A DNA stretch of 64,000 bases, from the NCBI RefSeq assembly GCF_002914525.1, contig NZ_LODW01000058.1:1-64000 (forward strand), in the 5' to 3' direction. The translations under genes and the position numbers were made by a program. This stretch comes from Rhizobium hidalgonense (GTDB lineage: Bacteria > Pseudomonadota > Alphaproteobacteria > Rhizobiales > Rhizobiaceae). The stretch's first letter is position 1; each line of letters begins with the position of its first letter. Positions 55,082 through 64,000 of this stretch are shown here, piece after piece. Under the pieces are notes generated by a model. It was not told the DNA's origin and searched no databases. It saw only the letters and a list, made by a program, of their open reading frames with translations.

Positions 55082-56719
55082 ATGTCTTTTGATCAATCTG
55101 ATAAAACCAATCTATCGCGTCGCAACGCACTGAAGCTCGGTCTTGCGGCCGGCGTCGGGCTCACCGTGTTCGGGATGAATGCCCGCATCGTGATGGCTGA
55201 CGAGGGCCAGGTCCTGAAAGTCGCACATCCGGCCTTCGACCAGGACTGGTCACCGCTGCGCGGCGGCGGCAGAACCTTCCGCTGGAATTCGATCTGGTGG
55301 GCAGCGCCGATGTATTTCGACAGTGAAGGCAATATCAAGCCTTACGTCTTTACCAGCTGGGAATCGGCCGACAACACGGTGTGGACCTTCAAGATCGACC
55401 CCAAGGCGGTTTTCTCTGATGGCAGCAAGATCACCGCGGCCGACGTCAAGGGATCGTGGGAAGTCGCCTCGATGCCGAACACCAAGAGCCAGCGCGCCGA
55501 CCAGGTGCTGAGCAAGGTCAAGGGTTATGCCGAAATCGCCGCCGGCTCCGGCAAAGAGCTGACCGGTGTCGCAACACCCGACGAGGGAACGGTCGTCGTG
55601 ACGCTTGGTGCCGCCGATCCGATCTTCTTCATGCGCCTGGCAAATCACATCGCGCCGATCACCAAGGCGTCGCAGTCGCGCGGCAGCGACGGCGAGGAGA
55701 TCATCGACTGGTACAAGCCCGACAGCAAGCCGGTGTTCTCCGGCCCCTTCAAGCTGACCAGCATCGATATAGACGCCGGCAAGCTCACCTTCGAGCCGAA
55801 TGAGAACTTCTTCGGGCCGAAGCCGAAGCTCGCGCGCATCGAGGTCACCTCGATCGAGGATAATGTGACGGCGACATCGCTGATCAAATCCGGCGAGTTC
55901 AATGCCCATACCGAGCTGGTCACCTCGACGATCATCCAGGATCTCGGCCCGGAATTCTCGGCCGGCCCGCTGATCCCGACCAGCCAGCACTTCTGGTTCA
56001 ACATCTCCCGCGCGCCGATGGATGACCCGAAGGTCCGCCAGGCGCTGATCATGGCGGTCGACCGCGACGGTCTGTTCAAGGCGTCTTATCCGGATGGGCC
56101 GCACAAGAAGGCCGACCAGATCCTCAACTCGGTTCCAGGCGCCGAGAATTCCGGCTTCGAGCCCTTTCCCTATGATCCGGCAGCCGCCAAGAAGCTGCTT
56201 GCCGAGTCGAGCTATGGCGGACCAGAGCGCCTGCCGAAAATCATGTTCGTCGGCATCTCGGCGCCGGCCATTCAGGCCGCCGCCCAGTTCATTGCCGAGC
56301 AATGGCGCCAGAACCTCGGCATCACTGCGGTCGACATGAAGCCGCAGCAGGACGCCTATGCCGGTCCGGACCAGAATTCGGTCCAGATCTTCCGCGACGA
56401 CGTCGGCACCCGCGTTCCCGATGCCGTCTCCTATCTGGCGGGCTGCATCGCCTCGACCTCGTCGAACGCGCAGAACAAGCTCGGCGGGTATAAAAACGAC
56501 AAGGTCGACAGCGCCCTTGCCGAAGCGACGACCAAGGCCGCGGACGATCCGCAGCGCATCGCTCTCGCCCAGCAAGCCCAGAAGGCGTTCCGCGACGATT
56601 GGGCCTTCATCCCGTGGTATTCTCAGGCGATGTCGCGCTGGGCCACCAAGGAAGTCAAGGGTCTGGACAAGAACCTCGACTGGCAGATCGTCGAGCCGTG
56701 GAACATTTCGATCGGTTGA
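55082..56719 (+). CDS. oligopeptide-type periplasmic binding protein
   Basis: A 545-residue SBP_bac_5 protein (DppA/OppA type) with a twin-arginine signal (SRRNALKLGLAAGVGLTVFG, residues about 12-31) cut near MADEG. The family binds peptides but also many sugar conjugates, opines and oligosaccharides. GGGAGGGAATG precedes the ATG. First gene of the plus-strand operon, divergent from the aldolase. Its ligand is probably the compound degraded by the cluster. Confidence 0.9.
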   Translation: MSFDQSDKTNLSRRNALKLGLAAGVGLTVFGMNARIVMADEGQVLKVAHPAFDQDWSPLRGGGRTFRWNSIWWAAPMYFDSEGNIKPYVFTSWESADNTVWTFKIDPKAVFSDGSKITAADVKGSWEVASMPNTKSQRADQVLSKVKGYAEIAAGSGKELTGVATPDEGTVVVTLGAADPIFFMRLANHIAPITKASQSRGSDGEEIIDWYKPDSKPVFSGPFKLTSIDIDAGKLTFEPNENFFGPKPKLARIEVTSIEDNVTATSLIKSGEFNAHTELVTSTIIQDLGPEFSAGPLIPTSQHFWFNISRAPMDDPKVRQALIMAVDRDGLFKASYPDGPHKKADQILNSVPGAENSGFEPFPYDPAAAKKLLAESSYGGPERLPKIMFVGISAPAIQAAAQFIAEQWRQNLGITAVDMKPQQDAYAGPDQNSVQIFRDDVGTRVPDAVSYLAGCIASTSSNAQNKLGGYKNDKVDSALAEATTKAADDPQRIALAQQAQKAFRDDWAFIPWYSQAMSRWATKEVKGLDKNLDWQIVEPWNISIG

Positions 56720-56850
56720 TCCGGAGCAATCGTTCCTGGCGATAAACGCGCGGAGGCTGCAAGGCCTTCGCGCAAATTTCAAGAAGAGATGCGATCTGCC
56801 GGGCGTCGGCCAAGGACGGGACCGCATCGAACAACAGGTGGGAGGTGGCC

Positions 56851-57807
56851 TTGCTGCGCTACGTGCTAACCCGGTTTGCCATCTGGATTCCATCCGTTCT
56901 GGTGGTGATGCTGGCCGTCTACGCGCTGGCCTTCTATGGCGCCGGCGACCCGATCAAGCTGATCTTCCTGCGCGCCCCGGGCGATGTCGCCTATAATCCG
57001 CAGCGCATCGAAGCCATCCGCGAAAGCGCCGGTCTCAACCGGCCCTTCATCGAGCAGTTCGGCCTTTACCTCTGGAACCTGCTGCACGGCCAGTTCGGCA
57101 ATTCGCTGACCTCGGGCCGCGCCGTCTGGGCAATGGTCTCGGCTGCTGCGCCCGTCTCCTTTCAGCTCGCCCTCTGTTCGATCATCCTGACGACCGTCGT
57201 CGCGATCCCGCTCGGCATGATCGCCGCGCTGAACCAGAATTCGCGGCTCGATTACGCCATTCTGGGCTCGGCGCTTTTCCTCTGGGCGATCCCGGCCTAT
57301 GTCGCCGGCCCGCTGCTGATGGTCGGCCTCATCGTGCTGCTGCCGGGTGCAAGCGTTCCCTATGGCTGGGGCGGCATCTTCGATGTGCGCATCCTGCTGC
57401 CGTTGCTCGTGCTGTCCTTCCAGCCGATCGCGCTGATCGTGCGCCAGACCCGGGCTGCCGTCATCGAGGTGCTGTCGGAGGATTTCGTCCGCACCGCCCG
57501 CGCCAAGGGCGTGCCGGAGATCATCGTGGCGCTTCGCCACATCCTGAGGCCGGTGTTGACGCCTGTCGTGACGCAGCTCGGCCTGATTATGATCACCATC
57601 GTCAACGGCGCGATCTTCGTCGAACTGGTCTTTGGCCTGCCGGGTCTCGGGCGCCTGACGGTGCAGGCGCTGATCAATTCCGACTATCCTGTCATCCTTG
57701 CGATCACGCTGATCGGATCGTTCCTGGTGATGGTGTCGAACCTTTTGGTCGACGTGCTCTATCCGCTGCTCGATCCGCGCGCCAACGATTCAAGAAGGAG
57801 CCGCTGA
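56851..57807 (+). CDS. DppB-type ABC permease
   Basis: A 318-residue permease with six membrane segments and the family ends (LLRYVLTRFAIWIPS; VNGAIFVELVFGLPGLGRL). A TTG at 56851 is chosen because GGAGG ends five bases before it; the GTG at 56845 would overlap the ribosome site. Works with the DppC-type permease. Confidence 0.9.
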   Translation: MLRYVLTRFAIWIPSVLVVMLAVYALAFYGAGDPIKLIFLRAPGDVAYNPQRIEAIRESAGLNRPFIEQFGLYLWNLLHGQFGNSLTSGRAVWAMVSAAAPVSFQLALCSIILTTVVAIPLGMIAALNQNSRLDYAILGSALFLWAIPAYVAGPLLMVGLIVLLPGASVPYGWGGIFDVRILLPLLVLSFQPIALIVRQTRAAVIEVLSEDFVRTARAKGVPEIIVALRHILRPVLTPVVTQLGLIMITIVNGAIFVELVFGLPGLGRLTVQALINSDYPVILAITLIGSFLVMVSNLLVDVLYPLLDPRANDSRRSR

Positions 57808-57809
57808 CC

Positions 57810-58765
57810 ATGTCCGCCATCCCTCTTTCCACCACCGAAGCCGTCGAGGAGCCGTCGGTCAGCCTGTGGCGCGACGCCTGGTACCGGCTGAAGCGCAACA
57901 AGCTCGCCATCTTCGGGCTGATCGTCGTGTTGATCCTCGCCTTCACGGCAATCTTCGGTCCTTACCTTACGCCCTACGACTATCTGAGCCAGGATCTCAA
58001 CGCCCGCAACGCGTTGCCGTCGATGAGCCATCTCTTCGGAACCGACGATCTCGGCCGCGACGTCTTCAGCCGCGTTGTCTTTGGCACGCGGACCGCTTTC
58101 CTCGTCGCCGTCATCGTCACCTTCTTCGCGGTGCTGATCGGCCTCACGCTCGGCGCCGTTGCCGGTTTCTTCGGCAATCCCTTCGACCGCGTCATCATGT
58201 GGCTGACCGACGTGACGATGTCGGTTCCCAACTTGCTGCTCGTCGTCGTCATCAACGCATCGCTGAAATCGCCGATCACCCGCTGGATGGAGGCGCGTTA
58301 CCTCGAGACCCTCAATCCCTTCTACCGCCAGACCATATGGGTGGATTTCATCCTGGTCTTCGGGTCGATGGCGCTGATCTCCTGGCCGCCTTATGCTCGT
58401 CTGGTGCGCGCCCAGGTGCTGTCGATCCGCAGCCGGCCCTATATTACCGCGGCGCAGGCGCTCGGCCTGTCGAACTGGGTCATCATCAAGCGGTATGTCG
58501 TGCCGAATGCGCTGGGGCCGCTGATCGTCTCGGTCAGCGCCGGTCTCGGCACGGCGATGGTGCTGGAAAGCGCCTTCAGCTTCCTCGGCGTCGGCGTCAA
58601 TCCGCCGACCCCGAGCTGGGGCAACATGATCTCGGACGGCCTTCGCGTCTGGCAGCATTATCCGCATCTTCTCGCCGCTCCGGCGGCCGTGCTCGGCCTT
58701 GCCTCGGTTGCCTTCAGCTTCCTCGGCGACGGTCTTAACGACGCGCTCAATCCGCGGGGCAGCAA

Positions 58766-58769
<4 letters not shown>
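57810..58769 (+). CDS. DppC-type ABC permease
   Basis: A 319-residue permease with the DppC N-terminal pattern (WYRLKRNKLAIFGLIVV), FGTDDLGRDVFSRVVFGTR and AFSFLGVGVNPPTPSWG. It begins two bases after the DppB-type gene, and its stop overlaps the next start. Confidence 0.92.
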
Positions 58770-59769
<1,000 letters not shown>

Positions 59770-59773
<4 letters not shown>

Positions 59774-60765
59774 TGGGTGCTCAACCGCTGCTCAAGATCG
59801 AAAACCTGGTCAAGCATTTCCACGTCAAGCTGGGCGCCTTCGGTGAGCGCTCGGCAACTGTCTATGCGCTCGACAATGTCAATCTCGACATCATGGAAGG
59901 CGAGACGCTGAGCCTCGTCGGCGAATCCGGCTGCGGCAAGTCGACGACCGGCTTCACCATCCTCAATCTCTACAAGGCGACCAGCGGCAAGGTCGTCTAC
60001 AAGGGTCAGGATCTCGCGACGCTCGACGAAAGGCAGATGCGGCCGTTCCGCCGTGACTTGCAGATCGTCTTCCAGGACCCTTATTCGACGCTCAATCCGC
60101 GCATGACGGTGGGCGAGGCAATCGGCGAGCCGATCCTCTTCCACAAGCTCTGCACAAAAGCCGAACTCAAGGAGCGGGTGGCGGCGCTGCTGACTGATGT
60201 CGGCCTGCCCACACGCTTTGCCCAGCGTTACCCGCACGAGCTTTCCGGCGGACAGCGCCAGCGCGTCGTCATTGCCCGGGCGCTCGCCTGCCAGCCGAAA
60301 TTCATCGTCTGCGACGAGGCGATTTCGGCGCTTGACGTGTCGATCCAGGCGCAGATCATCAACCTGCTGCTCGATCTGCAGGAGAAATACGGGCTGACCT
60401 ATCTGTTCATCGCCCATGATCTGGCGGTGGTGCGCCATATCAGCACCCGCGTCGGCGTCATGTATCTCGGACGGCTTGCCGAACTTGCCAGCCGCGAGGA
60501 GCTGTTCGACAATCCGTTGCATCCCTATACCAGGGCGCTGCTGTCGGCCGTCCCGGAGACCGATCCGGAGCATGAGCGCAGCCGCCAGCGCCAGATTCTG
60601 CAGGGCGACGTCCCGAGCCCGCTGAACCCGCCGTCGGGCTGCCGTTTCCACACCCGCTGCCCGATCGCCATGGATGTCTGCAGCAAGGTCATTCCTGTCT
60701 GGAAGGAAGCAACGCCCGGCCACCTCGTCGCCTGTCATGCCGTCAGTACGGGTGAGATTCCATGA
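59770..60765 (+). CDS. DppF-type ABC ATPase
   Basis: A 331-residue partner ATPase: Walker [11 protein letters not shown]-loop [10 protein letters not shown], signature LSGGQRQR, Walker [11 protein letters not shown] (the DEA form usual for DppF), H-loop FIAHD, and the C-terminal oligo_HPY region ([15 protein letters not shown]). ATGATG start overlaps the DppD-type stop; the stop overlaps the kinase ATG, so the kinase is translationally coupled to the importer. Confidence 0.93.
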
Positions 60766-61826
60766 CGCTGAAGGCCGCGATCATTGCCGACGATCTGACG
60801 GGCGCGCTCGATACCGGCACGCCCTTCGCCGCCGCCGGCCTTTCAGTCGCGGTCGCCGTCGATGTCGAGGCAGCCCGGGATGCGATCGCCACCGGCTGCG
60901 ATGTCGTCGTCGTCAACACCGCTTCGCGCGCGCTGAACGAGCGCGAGGCTGCCGAAAGGATCCGACTGGCGGTGGAGATGCTGGGCGGCGCGAAGCCCGG
61001 TATCGTCATGAAGAAGATCGACTCCCGGCTGAAGGGCAATGTCGCGGCTGAAAGTCTGGCGCTGGCAGGTGCGCTGGGCCTGAAGAACATTCTGGTGGCG
61101 CCTGCCATTCCCGATCAGGAGCGCCTGACCTACCGCGGCTGCGTCGTCGGCCGCGGTGTCGACAGGCCGTTGCCGATTGCCGATCTGTTCGCGGGTGCGG
61201 ACAATGTTGTGGTTGCCGATGCCGCAGACGATACCGATCTCGATCAGATCGTCGAGGGTCATGTCTGGCTGACGACGCTTGGGGTCGGTGCGCGCGGCCT
61301 CGGTGCGGCATTCGCTCGCCAGCTCGGTGAACCACCAGGGCGACGGCCGGTGACGGAATTTGCGGCGACCGCGCGCACGCTGTTTGCCTTCGGCTCGCGC
61401 GATCCGATCACCTCAGCCCAGATGAACCGGCTCGAAGCCTCGGGCGCCCTACGTATGGTGGTGGATGCTCCGATGGGGCAGATCGAATGCGGGGAGGGCT
61501 TGGCGCTGCCGGTTCTGCTGCGCTGCAGCGGCGACATGGCAGCCGATGCGATGCTCGTCGCCGGTGATTTTGCCGCAGGCGTTAAAAGGGTGATCGACGA
61601 TACCAGGCCCGATATGCTGATGGTCGGCGGCGGCGATACGGCGCTTGCGGTTTTCCGTGCATTGGGGGTGAGGGTGCTCATGCCGAAGGGCGAAATCGAG
61701 GCCGGCATTCCCTGGTTCGATGTCACGGCCGCCGACGGGCGGTCTTTTCGATGCGCCGTCAAGTCGGGGGGCTTCGGTAAGCCGGATAGTTTGTTAAAAC
61801 TGGTTCTTCGGAATCAGGCGGCATAA
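60762..61826 (+). CDS. DUF1537 four-carbon acid-sugar kinase
   Basis: A 354-residue DUF1537 (OtnK/DtnK/LtnK-like) kinase, a family shown to phosphorylate C4 acid sugars such as D-threonate, D-erythronate or L-threonate/3-keto derivatives. The N-terminal substrate domain shows IADDLTGALDTG and MKKIDSRLKGN; the C-terminal nucleotide domain shows VGGGDTALAVFRALG. It is shorter than typical members (about 420 residues), mostly in the middle, so its substrate may differ. It overlaps the importer ATPase gene by four bases. PdxA2 at the far end of the cluster is the expected next enzyme. Confidence 0.85.
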   Translation: MTLKAAIIADDLTGALDTGTPFAAAGLSVAVAVDVEAARDAIATGCDVVVVNTASRALNEREAAERIRLAVEMLGGAKPGIVMKKIDSRLKGNVAAESLALAGALGLKNILVAPAIPDQERLTYRGCVVGRGVDRPLPIADLFAGADNVVVADAADDTDLDQIVEGHVWLTTLGVGARGLGAAFARQLGEPPGRRPVTEFAATARTLFAFGSRDPITSAQMNRLEASGALRMVVDAPMGQIECGEGLALPVLLRCSGDMAADAMLVAGDFAAGVKRVIDDTRPDMLMVGGGDTALAVFRALGVRVLMPKGEIEAGIPWFDVTAADGRSFRCAVKSGGFGKPDSLLKLVLRNQAA

Positions 61827-61847
61827 GATACCGCCGGGGAGAATGAC

Positions 61848-62612
61848 GTGGTTGAAGTGAATGGCGATTCTTTGAACGCGGATGCCGGCCCGCCGGGCAA
61901 GCCCGAACGCGGCAAAGCCGTCAAGCTGGTCGACCGCGTCTTCGACCACTTGCTCGAGCGTATCCGCGGCGGGAACTATCCGCCGGATTCGCGCCTGCCC
62001 GGCGAACATGAACTTGCCTCGATGCTAGGTGTTTCCAGGCCGATCATCCGCGACGCGCTCGCCCGCCTGCGCGATCGGGGCATGGTCTATGCCCGCCAAG
62101 GCGCCGGCACCTTCGTCAGCGCCCATGGATCGCCGACGACGCAGCTTGCCTATTCGCCTGTTAAGACCATCGCCGACATTCAGCGCTGCTACGAATTCCG
62201 CCTGACGATCGAGCCGGCCGCCGCCTATTTTGCCGCCAAGCGGCGCAACGAGCAGGCGATCCAGAAGATTGCCAGCGCCCTTGCCGATCTGCGCGAGGCG
62301 ACCAGCCATCAGCTTCACCGCACAGATGCCGATTTCATCTTCCACCGCGCGGTGACGGAGGCTGCCAACAACCATTATTACACCGCTTCGATCGATGCGC
62401 TGAAAGCCCATATCGCCGTCGGCATGCATCTCCACGGCCTCTCCCTGCTCGGCCCGCGCCAGGGGCTGGAACAGGTCTACGAAGAGCATAACGCCATCTA
62501 CAAGGCGATCGCGGACGGGCGGGCCGACGACGCGCAAAGGCTGATGAAGGCGCATCTCGAAGGCTCCCGCGACCGTCTGTTCGAGGGCAGGGCACTCGAC
62601 CTGTCCTTCTGA
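61848..62612 (+). CDS. GntR/FadR-family regulator of the acid-sugar cluster
   Basis: A 254-residue regulator: winged helix (about 22-90, GNYPPDSRLPGEHELASMLG and VSRPIIRDAL) and an FCD ligand domain (YEFRLTIEPAAA, the TDADFIFHRAV metal-site part, and RLMKAHLEGS at the end). The start is a GTG at 61848 with GGGGAGAAT upstream. It closes the plus-strand operon, so it probably senses a pathway intermediate and controls both operons through TTTACAATAA-type sites. Confidence 0.88.
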   Translation: MVEVNGDSLNADAGPPGKPERGKAVKLVDRVFDHLLERIRGGNYPPDSRLPGEHELASMLGVSRPIIRDALARLRDRGMVYARQGAGTFVSAHGSPTTQLAYSPVKTIADIQRCYEFRLTIEPAAAYFAAKRRNEQAIQKIASALADLREATSHQLHRTDADFIFHRAVTEAANNHYYTASIDALKAHIAVGMHLHGLSLLGPRQGLEQVYEEHNAIYKAIADGRADDAQRLMKAHLEGSRDRLFEGRALDLSF

Positions 62613-62670
62613 GGCAGATCGGCCGCCCGGATCGTCGGGATACCCGAGACGTTGCCTCCGCCTTCCCAGC

Positions 62671-63160
62671 TTATTTGTTGAGTTCTTTGGCCATCTCGAG
62701 GTGATGTTCCAGAGCAAGTCGCCATAGCGCTTGAACAGATCGATCGCGTCTTCGTGGGCAGGTCCTGGTCTGAGTGATATTGCTTGTTGAAGTCGTCCCC
62801 CTGCAGGCCGTTCAGCTTGTCGAGCATGCTCTGCTGATCGGACGTCATAGCGCTCGGAAGCGTGGCTTTGACCTTGCCGCCGAAACCAGTGCCTCGAGTT
62901 CGTCGGTGGTCTTCTGGTGGTCGGTGACCATTTGCTGGGCGAACGCCTTGGTCGCATCGTCGCCGCGCTCGACGGCAAGCTTGCTGGAGGCAATTTCAAA
63001 CATATCGCTGGTGGCTGCCTCCTTGACGAAATCCTCGGTTTTTCGCGGGACGCCGATCAGAGAATTGACACCGGTCTTTTCGGCCGCGGATTGTGCAAAG
63101 GCCGGGACGCCAAACGCGAGGGCGAGCGAGGCGATAACGAGGCGTGGACAGGCTGAGGGT
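62671..63160 (-). pseudogene. DUF4142 periplasmic protein gene, decayed
   Basis: Minus-strand frames join to a DUF4142 protein: a signal peptide end (LVIASLALAFGVPAFAQ), the core FVKEAATSDMFEIASSKLAV and FAQQMVTDHQKTTDEL, then in another frame MLDKLNGLQGDDFNKQY, then AHEDAIDLFKRYG, and in a third frame the end EHHLEMAKELNK with TAA at 62671-62673. At least three frameshifts and a loss of about 15 codons near 62715 disrupt it, and no start codon remains in the right frame. DUF4142 function is unknown. Confidence 0.78.
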
Positions 63161-63173
63161 TCCCCTTTTTGTT

Positions 63174-63626
63174 TCAGCCGGATGTCTGCTTCTTGATGAT
63201 GCTGATGTTGCCGCTCACTTCGAGGATGGCAAATTTTATCTCTGTCACGCTCTCGATGCCCTCCTGGCTTCGAGCCGCTTGCATGACATCTTCCTTCTGC
63301 AGGCGGGCTCCTTTGAGCGCGCCTTCGTCGTAGACGCCATCAGTCACCAGGATGGTCGGAACCCCATCGATAATATGAGCAGCGCGAGGCCACCACCTCT
63401 TCACGTAGGAGAGGCCGATGTCGGTGGTAAACAGCGTCAGGATCAAGATAACGGCGTTGGTAATCGAGAAGTCGTCGCCCAGCATCGCCTGCTGCGTTGT
63501 TTCGGAGATAACCAGCACGATGACCAGGTCGAATGGCGTCATCTGGGCCAATGTCCGTCGCCCCGACAAGCGGATGATCACGAGCAGCGTGAAATAAATT
63601 GCCAGTCCGCGGAATACTGCATCCAC
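63174..63626 (-). CDS. DUF421/YetF-like membrane protein
   Basis: A 150-residue protein with three N-terminal membrane segments (from LAIYFTLLVIIRLSG) and the family motifs SGRRTLAQMTPFDLVIVLVISE and QQAMLG, then the soluble DUF421 end (VPTILVTDGVYDEGALKGARL). The GTG at 63626 gives the usual family start and lies 10 bases after the upstream stop; a GTG at 63677 would overlap that gene. Function unknown, linked to spore or stress membranes in other bacteria. Confidence 0.82.
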   Translation of the reverse strand: MDAVFRGLAIYFTLLVIIRLSGRRTLAQMTPFDLVIVLVISETTQQAMLGDDFSITNAVILILTLFTTDIGLSYVKRWWPRAAHIIDGVPTILVTDGVYDEGALKGARLQKEDVMQAARSQEGIESVTEIKFAILEVSGNISIIKKQTSG

Positions 63627-63636
63627 CGTGCCGCCC

Positions 63637-64000
63637 TCATGGAAAGATGAAAGTGGATTGGCTACGGACCTCTCCACCCAGGCCGATGGAGGCGCGACGA
63701 GCGCCGGCGAGTTGCGTTTGCAGACGGAACACGATCTGCGTCGGCCCCGTCGGATCGGCCGGGAACACGTAGCCTATCCGGCCCTCGCGCGCGAAGGTCG
63801 CCTTCTGGGGCGGATCGATGCCCTGAACCGAGAAAGTTTGAAGAAAGGCGGCATCGACTGTGAAGACCCTGTCTTCGGATGACGCCGTGAAGTTCACCGT
63901 CATATCCTCGGGAGCATTCCACCGGGAGATGATGGGAAAGTCCACGGACCCATCCGATAACAGCAATGTTTGCCGTGAAAACGGGCCGCCTCTTCCAAGT
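63637..64000 (-). CDS. partial gene cut by the window end, unknown function
   Basis: The last 120 codons of a gene that continues beyond the right edge; the frame is open to the last base. The visible part reads as beta-rich, soluble protein (VDFPIISRWNAPEDMTVNFT, then DRVFTVDAAFLQTF) with no domain I recognise. It ends 10 bases before the DUF421 gene, which suggests co-transcription. The TTG at 63966 is an unlikely start. Confidence 0.6.
   Translation of the reverse strand, partial: LGRGGPFSRQTLLLSDGSVDFPIISRWNAPEDMTVNFTASSEDRVFTVDAAFLQTFSVQGIDPPQKATFAREGRIGYVFPADPTGPTQIVFRLQTQLAGARRASIGLGGEVRSQSTFIFP

Overview
The window looks like a large replicon (chromosome or megaplasmid/chromid) of a fast-growing Rhizobium of the R. 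leguminosarum/R. etli type. The basis is the GC-rich alphaproteobacterial coding style, the many ABC importers with Tat-type binding proteins, two rhizobial intergenic palindromic elements next to 3.1 kb, and a glycerol locus with the gene order glpR-glpD-glpSTPQUV-glpK known from R. leguminosarum. No rRNA, tRNA, CRISPR, phage, transposase or replication gene was seen, so chromosome versus plasmid cannot be decided here.

Layout. 0.2-4.4 kb: surface polysaccharide genes (priming sugar transferase, FlaA1/CapD-type dehydratase, convergent O-antigen ligase/polymerase). 4.7-5.4 kb: two small stress-type proteins, one with a tandem repeat. 5.5-7.5 kb: GntR regulator plus mannonate dehydratase (uxuA). 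7.6-11.2 kb: TetR regulator divergent from an EmrAB-type efflux pair. 11.2-20.5 kb: housekeeping and orphan genes (aldose epimerase, DUF6665 gene with a suspect frame, ABC-F ATPase, VOC remnant, small membrane and periplasmic proteins, GNAT, LysR/EamA pair). 20.6-24.4 kb: a 1175-residue SAM-cyclase-ATPase-repeat protein and a DUF4242 protein. 24.6-34.9 kb: glycerol regulon. 34.9-39.6 kb: ribose-type sugar ABC importer, divergent from an AraC regulator. 40.9-44.1 kb: VOC protein plus SsuABC/TauABC-like importer. 44.2-46.0 kb: a many-times frameshifted alanyl-tRNA-synthetase-like pseudogene and an intact Xre/RES toxin-antitoxin pair. 46.3-50.1 kb: second, more AT-rich surface polysaccharide module (pyruvyl transferase, flippase, acyltransferase). 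50.2-62.6 kb: divergent catabolic cluster (PdxA2, Fe-alcohol dehydrogenase, sialidase-like protein, DHDPS/NAL aldolase on minus; peptide-type ABC importer, DUF1537 kinase, GntR regulator on plus). 62.7-64.0 kb: decayed DUF4142 gene, DUF421 protein and a gene cut by the window edge.

How the genes work together. Glycerol enters through GlpSTPQV(U), is phosphorylated by GlpK and oxidised by GlpD to dihydroxyacetone phosphate, under GlpR control through repeated TTTCGTTTT sites. The two glycerol-importer ATPases carry complementary defects (H-loop His lost in one, LSGGQ lost in the other), which predicts one dead and one live ATP site. The 50-62 kb cluster combines the DUF1537 kinase and PdxA2 dehydrogenase known for C4 acid-sugar degradation with an aldolase, a sialidase-like protein and an oligopeptide-type importer. 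This combination is the best candidate in the window for an uncharacterised pathway, probably for an imported acid-sugar conjugate; the substrate is unknown.
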